In this document: piece after piece, positions 4,997-5,699 of the stretch
Layout: the number at the start of each line of letters is the position of its first letter
Position numbering within the stretch: position 1 is the first letter of the stretch
From: Nitrososphaerales archaeon TH1177
GTDB taxonomy: Archaea > Thermoproteota > Nitrososphaeria > Nitrososphaerales > Nitrososphaeraceae
Assembly (NCBI GenBank): GCA_014523515.1
Contig: JAATVJ010000050.1
Coordinates: forward strand, 1 to 5,699
Direction: 5' to 3'
Length of the DNA: 5,699 bases
Notes under the pieces: generated by a model
What the model saw: only the letters and a program-made list of their open reading frames with translations
Databases searched by the model: none
What the model was told of the DNA's origin: nothing
Position numbers and translations under genes: made by a program

Positions 4997-5075
4997 TCAA
5001 TGGAAAACAGACATGATTCAAGATTACTTTTTTAGGAGTATAAAGAGATTCTTAATATTATTTATAAAGATTTGA
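4962..5075 (+). CDS. Possible small protein, 37 aa, unknown
   Basis: ATG 4962 opens a 37-codon frame ending in TGA at 5073-5075. The product begins MLFFTIHVNHSPQWKTDM, a strand-like opening followed by a His-Ser-Pro turn, and ends in a basic hydrophobic helix (RSIKRFLILFIKI). The opening looks more protein-like than random AT-rich translation and could be the truncated start of a larger alpha/beta protein. A TATA-like box identical to that of two confident genes lies at the right distance. An overlapping frame from ATG 4958 (25 codons, to 5035) competes with it, and only one, or neither, may be used. Confidence 0.25.
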   Translation: MLFFTIHVNHSPQWKTDMIQDYFFRSIKRFLILFIKI

Positions 5076-5154
5076 GATAATTTGTAATAGAGGAAATGTA
5101 TTTTAAAAGAAGACAAAATGTAGATAGTAAATAATTAGGTTTTTGTTAATATGA

Positions 5155-5163
5155 TTTTATACT
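5155..5163 (+). promoter_or_regulatory. TATA box of the 38-aa peptide gene
   Basis: TTTTATACT is centred about 26-27 nt before the ATG at 5186, the expected distance for a leaderless archaeal transcript. Confidence 0.55.
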
Positions 5164-5185
5164 ATGTTGTGTATTCTTCTGTATC

Positions 5186-5302
5186 ATGTCAGAAATAAAA
5201 GACGAAATGGAAGATGCAGGCGAGAAAATGAAAAGAGGAGCAAAAAAAGCAGGCAACAGAATGGAAGAAGGTGCTGAAGAAGCAAAAGATAAAGTAGATT
5301 AA
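5186..5302 (+). CDS. Charged amphipathic LEA-like peptide, 38 aa
   Basis: ATG 5186 to TAA 5300-5302 encodes a 38-residue peptide beginning MSEIKDEMEDAGEKMKRGAK. It is almost wholly K, E, D, A, G and M, and forms one long amphipathic helix with a near 11-residue periodicity: DAGEKMKRGAKKAG, then EEGAEEAKDKVD. This is the pattern of LEA-like and related small stress peptides, and it resembles in composition residues 99-125 of the LEA-like protein at 828-1265. Support for a real gene is strong for its size: non-random composition throughout, a TATA box at leaderless distance, and a T-rich terminator at 5341-5361. Protection of proteins or membranes under drying or salt stress is inferred. It is short enough to be missed by automatic annotation. 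Confidence 0.75.
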   Translation: MSEIKDEMEDAGEKMKRGAKKAGNRMEEGAEEAKDKVD

Positions 5303-5340
5303 TTAACTACTGACTAAAAAATACTATATAACTACTATTC

Positions 5341-5361
5341 TTTTTTATTTATTTATTTTTT
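5341..5361 (+). terminator. T-rich terminator after the 38-aa peptide gene
   Basis: Three T-runs (six, three and three T), spaced by single A residues and followed by six T, span 5341-5361, 39 nt after the stop codon. They also separate this gene from the convergent minus-strand ORF. Confidence 0.6.
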
Positions 5362-5385
5362 ATATTATTTATCATATTGTGATGT

Positions 5386-5514
5386 TCAAATATCAAAGAC
5401 TACATTATTGAGTTTTGGATCGTATTCTTCTAATAAATCTAAATCAAAAGTAGCATATACAGATCCTATTGATGTAACAATTGCTGCTATAACTACTACT
5501 GCTGTTACTACCAT
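5386..5514 (-). CDS. Small exported or membrane-anchored peptide, 42 aa
   Basis: On the minus strand, ATG at 5514-5512 opens a 42-codon frame closed by TGA at 5388-5386. Residues 1-21 (MVVTAVVVIAAIVTSIGSVYA) are a continuous hydrophobic segment ending in V-Y-A, a good signal-peptidase I site. A signal peptide or an uncleaved membrane anchor both fit. The remaining 21 residues (TFDLDLLEEYDPKLNNVVFDI) are acidic and would lie outside the cell. A stop codon directly precedes the ATG, fixing the start. The palindromic box ATTTATAAAT at 5538-5547 is about 28 nt upstream on this strand. I recognise no family. It could be a genuine short secreted peptide or the N-terminal stub of a secreted protein broken soon after its signal sequence. 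Confidence 0.5.
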   Translation of the reverse strand: MVVTAVVVIAAIVTSIGSVYATFDLDLLEEYDPKLNNVVFDI

Positions 5515-5537
5515 TCAATTTCTTCTAATGCTAAATA

Positions 5538-5547
5538 ATTTATAAAT
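5538..5547 (-). promoter_or_regulatory. TATA box of the minus-strand exported peptide
   Basis: ATTTATAAAT reads the same on both strands. On the minus strand its centre is about 28 nt from the ATG at 5514. It could also fire rightward, but the next plus-strand start is more than 100 nt away. Confidence 0.4.
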
Positions 5548-5628
5548 AGAAGCAAAAAATCAGCAATAGACAATAGCAGAAAATAAATTAATTATAGATA
5601 ACAAGTTACAAATAGTACCTATTACCTC

Positions 5629-5647
5629 ATTATATTAATAATATAAT
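5629..5647. repeat. AT palindrome just before the last gene
   Basis: ATTATATTA and TAATATAAT are exact inverted repeats around a single A. The element ends two bases before the ATG at 5650. Being pure A/T it may simply be a promoter or melting region, with low weight as a specific binding site. Confidence 0.3.
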
Positions 5648-5649
5648 AT

Positions 5650-5699
5650 ATGGTGTGCAAGGGAATATGTTCACGCCATCAAGCAATGAGACCTAGTAC
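5650..5699 (+). CDS. Start of a conserved small thaumarchaeal cysteine-rich protein, 3' end cut by window
   Basis: ATG 5650 opens a frame that stays open to the end of the window and reads MVCKGICSRHQAMRPS. The MxCKGIC opening followed by R and a K/R-rich stretch matches, from memory, the N-terminus of a small conserved protein of ammonia-oxidising archaea that goes on to carry further CxxC pairs and is thought to be a zinc-ribbon-like protein. Two cysteines (C3 and C7) are visible here. The rest lies beyond the edge, so the later CxxC motifs cannot be checked. The DNA from 5650 onward is clearly richer in G+C than the spacer before it, which supports coding. No function is established to my knowledge. 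Confidence 0.65.
   Translation, partial: MVCKGICSRHQAMRPS

Noticed and set aside
5650..5699. tRNA or other RNA gene at the right-hand edge
   Set aside because: No cloverleaf arms or T-loop consensus could be found, while the plus-strand frame from 5650 gives the recognisable MVCKGIC N-terminus.

Overview
The window looks like a stretch of an AT-rich (roughly 30% G+C by eye) ammonia-oxidising archaeal (thaumarchaeal) chromosome, most plausibly a soil lineage such as Candidatus Nitrosocosmicus. This is inferred from several signs. Genes stand alone, each behind an archaeal TATA box about 25 nt from the start codon, so transcripts should be nearly leaderless and Shine-Dalgarno sites are absent. 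Genes end in T-rich archaeal terminators. A manganese catalase sits beside a YsnF/AvaK-type (DUF2382) stress protein. The window closes on an N-terminus beginning MVCKGIC, which I recognise from memory as a conserved small thaumarchaeal protein. No rRNA, tRNA, CRISPR array, transposase or integrase was seen.

Layout. Positions 1-477: 3' end of a long polar helical (coiled-coil/phasin-like) protein cut by the window edge. 478-827: AT-rich intergenic DNA with a weak small ORF (640-759). 828-1265: disordered, LEA-like hydrophilic protein. 1266-1525: intergenic, holding a two-part hairpin (1402-1477) much less AT-rich than its surroundings. 1526-2188: PRC-barrel-like plus DUF2382 protein. 2426-3328: manganese catalase with all five predicted Mn ligands. 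3570-4055: ferritin-like helical-bundle protein resembling the YciF/DUF892 group. 4056-4665: mostly non-coding DNA with a C-terminal gene remnant (4413-4571) and perhaps a second fragment upstream. 4666-4938: 90-aa protein of unknown function. 4939-5185: small ORFs overlapping an inverted repeat. 5186-5302: 38-aa charged amphipathic peptide. 5386-5514 (minus strand): 42-aa peptide with a signal sequence. 5650-end: start of the MVCKGIC protein.

The central genes form a coherent stress-protection neighbourhood. Mn catalase would remove hydrogen peroxide, the ferritin-like protein may handle metal or peroxide, the DUF2382 protein belongs to a general-stress family, and two hydrophilic LEA-like proteins would suit desiccation or osmotic stress. 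They are not an operon: each has its own TATA box, 240-260 nt gaps and a T-rich terminator, so any co-regulation would act through separate promoters. The less explored content is a set of peptides of at most 42 aa with promoter-like sequence at the right distance, and the composite hairpin before the DUF2382 gene.
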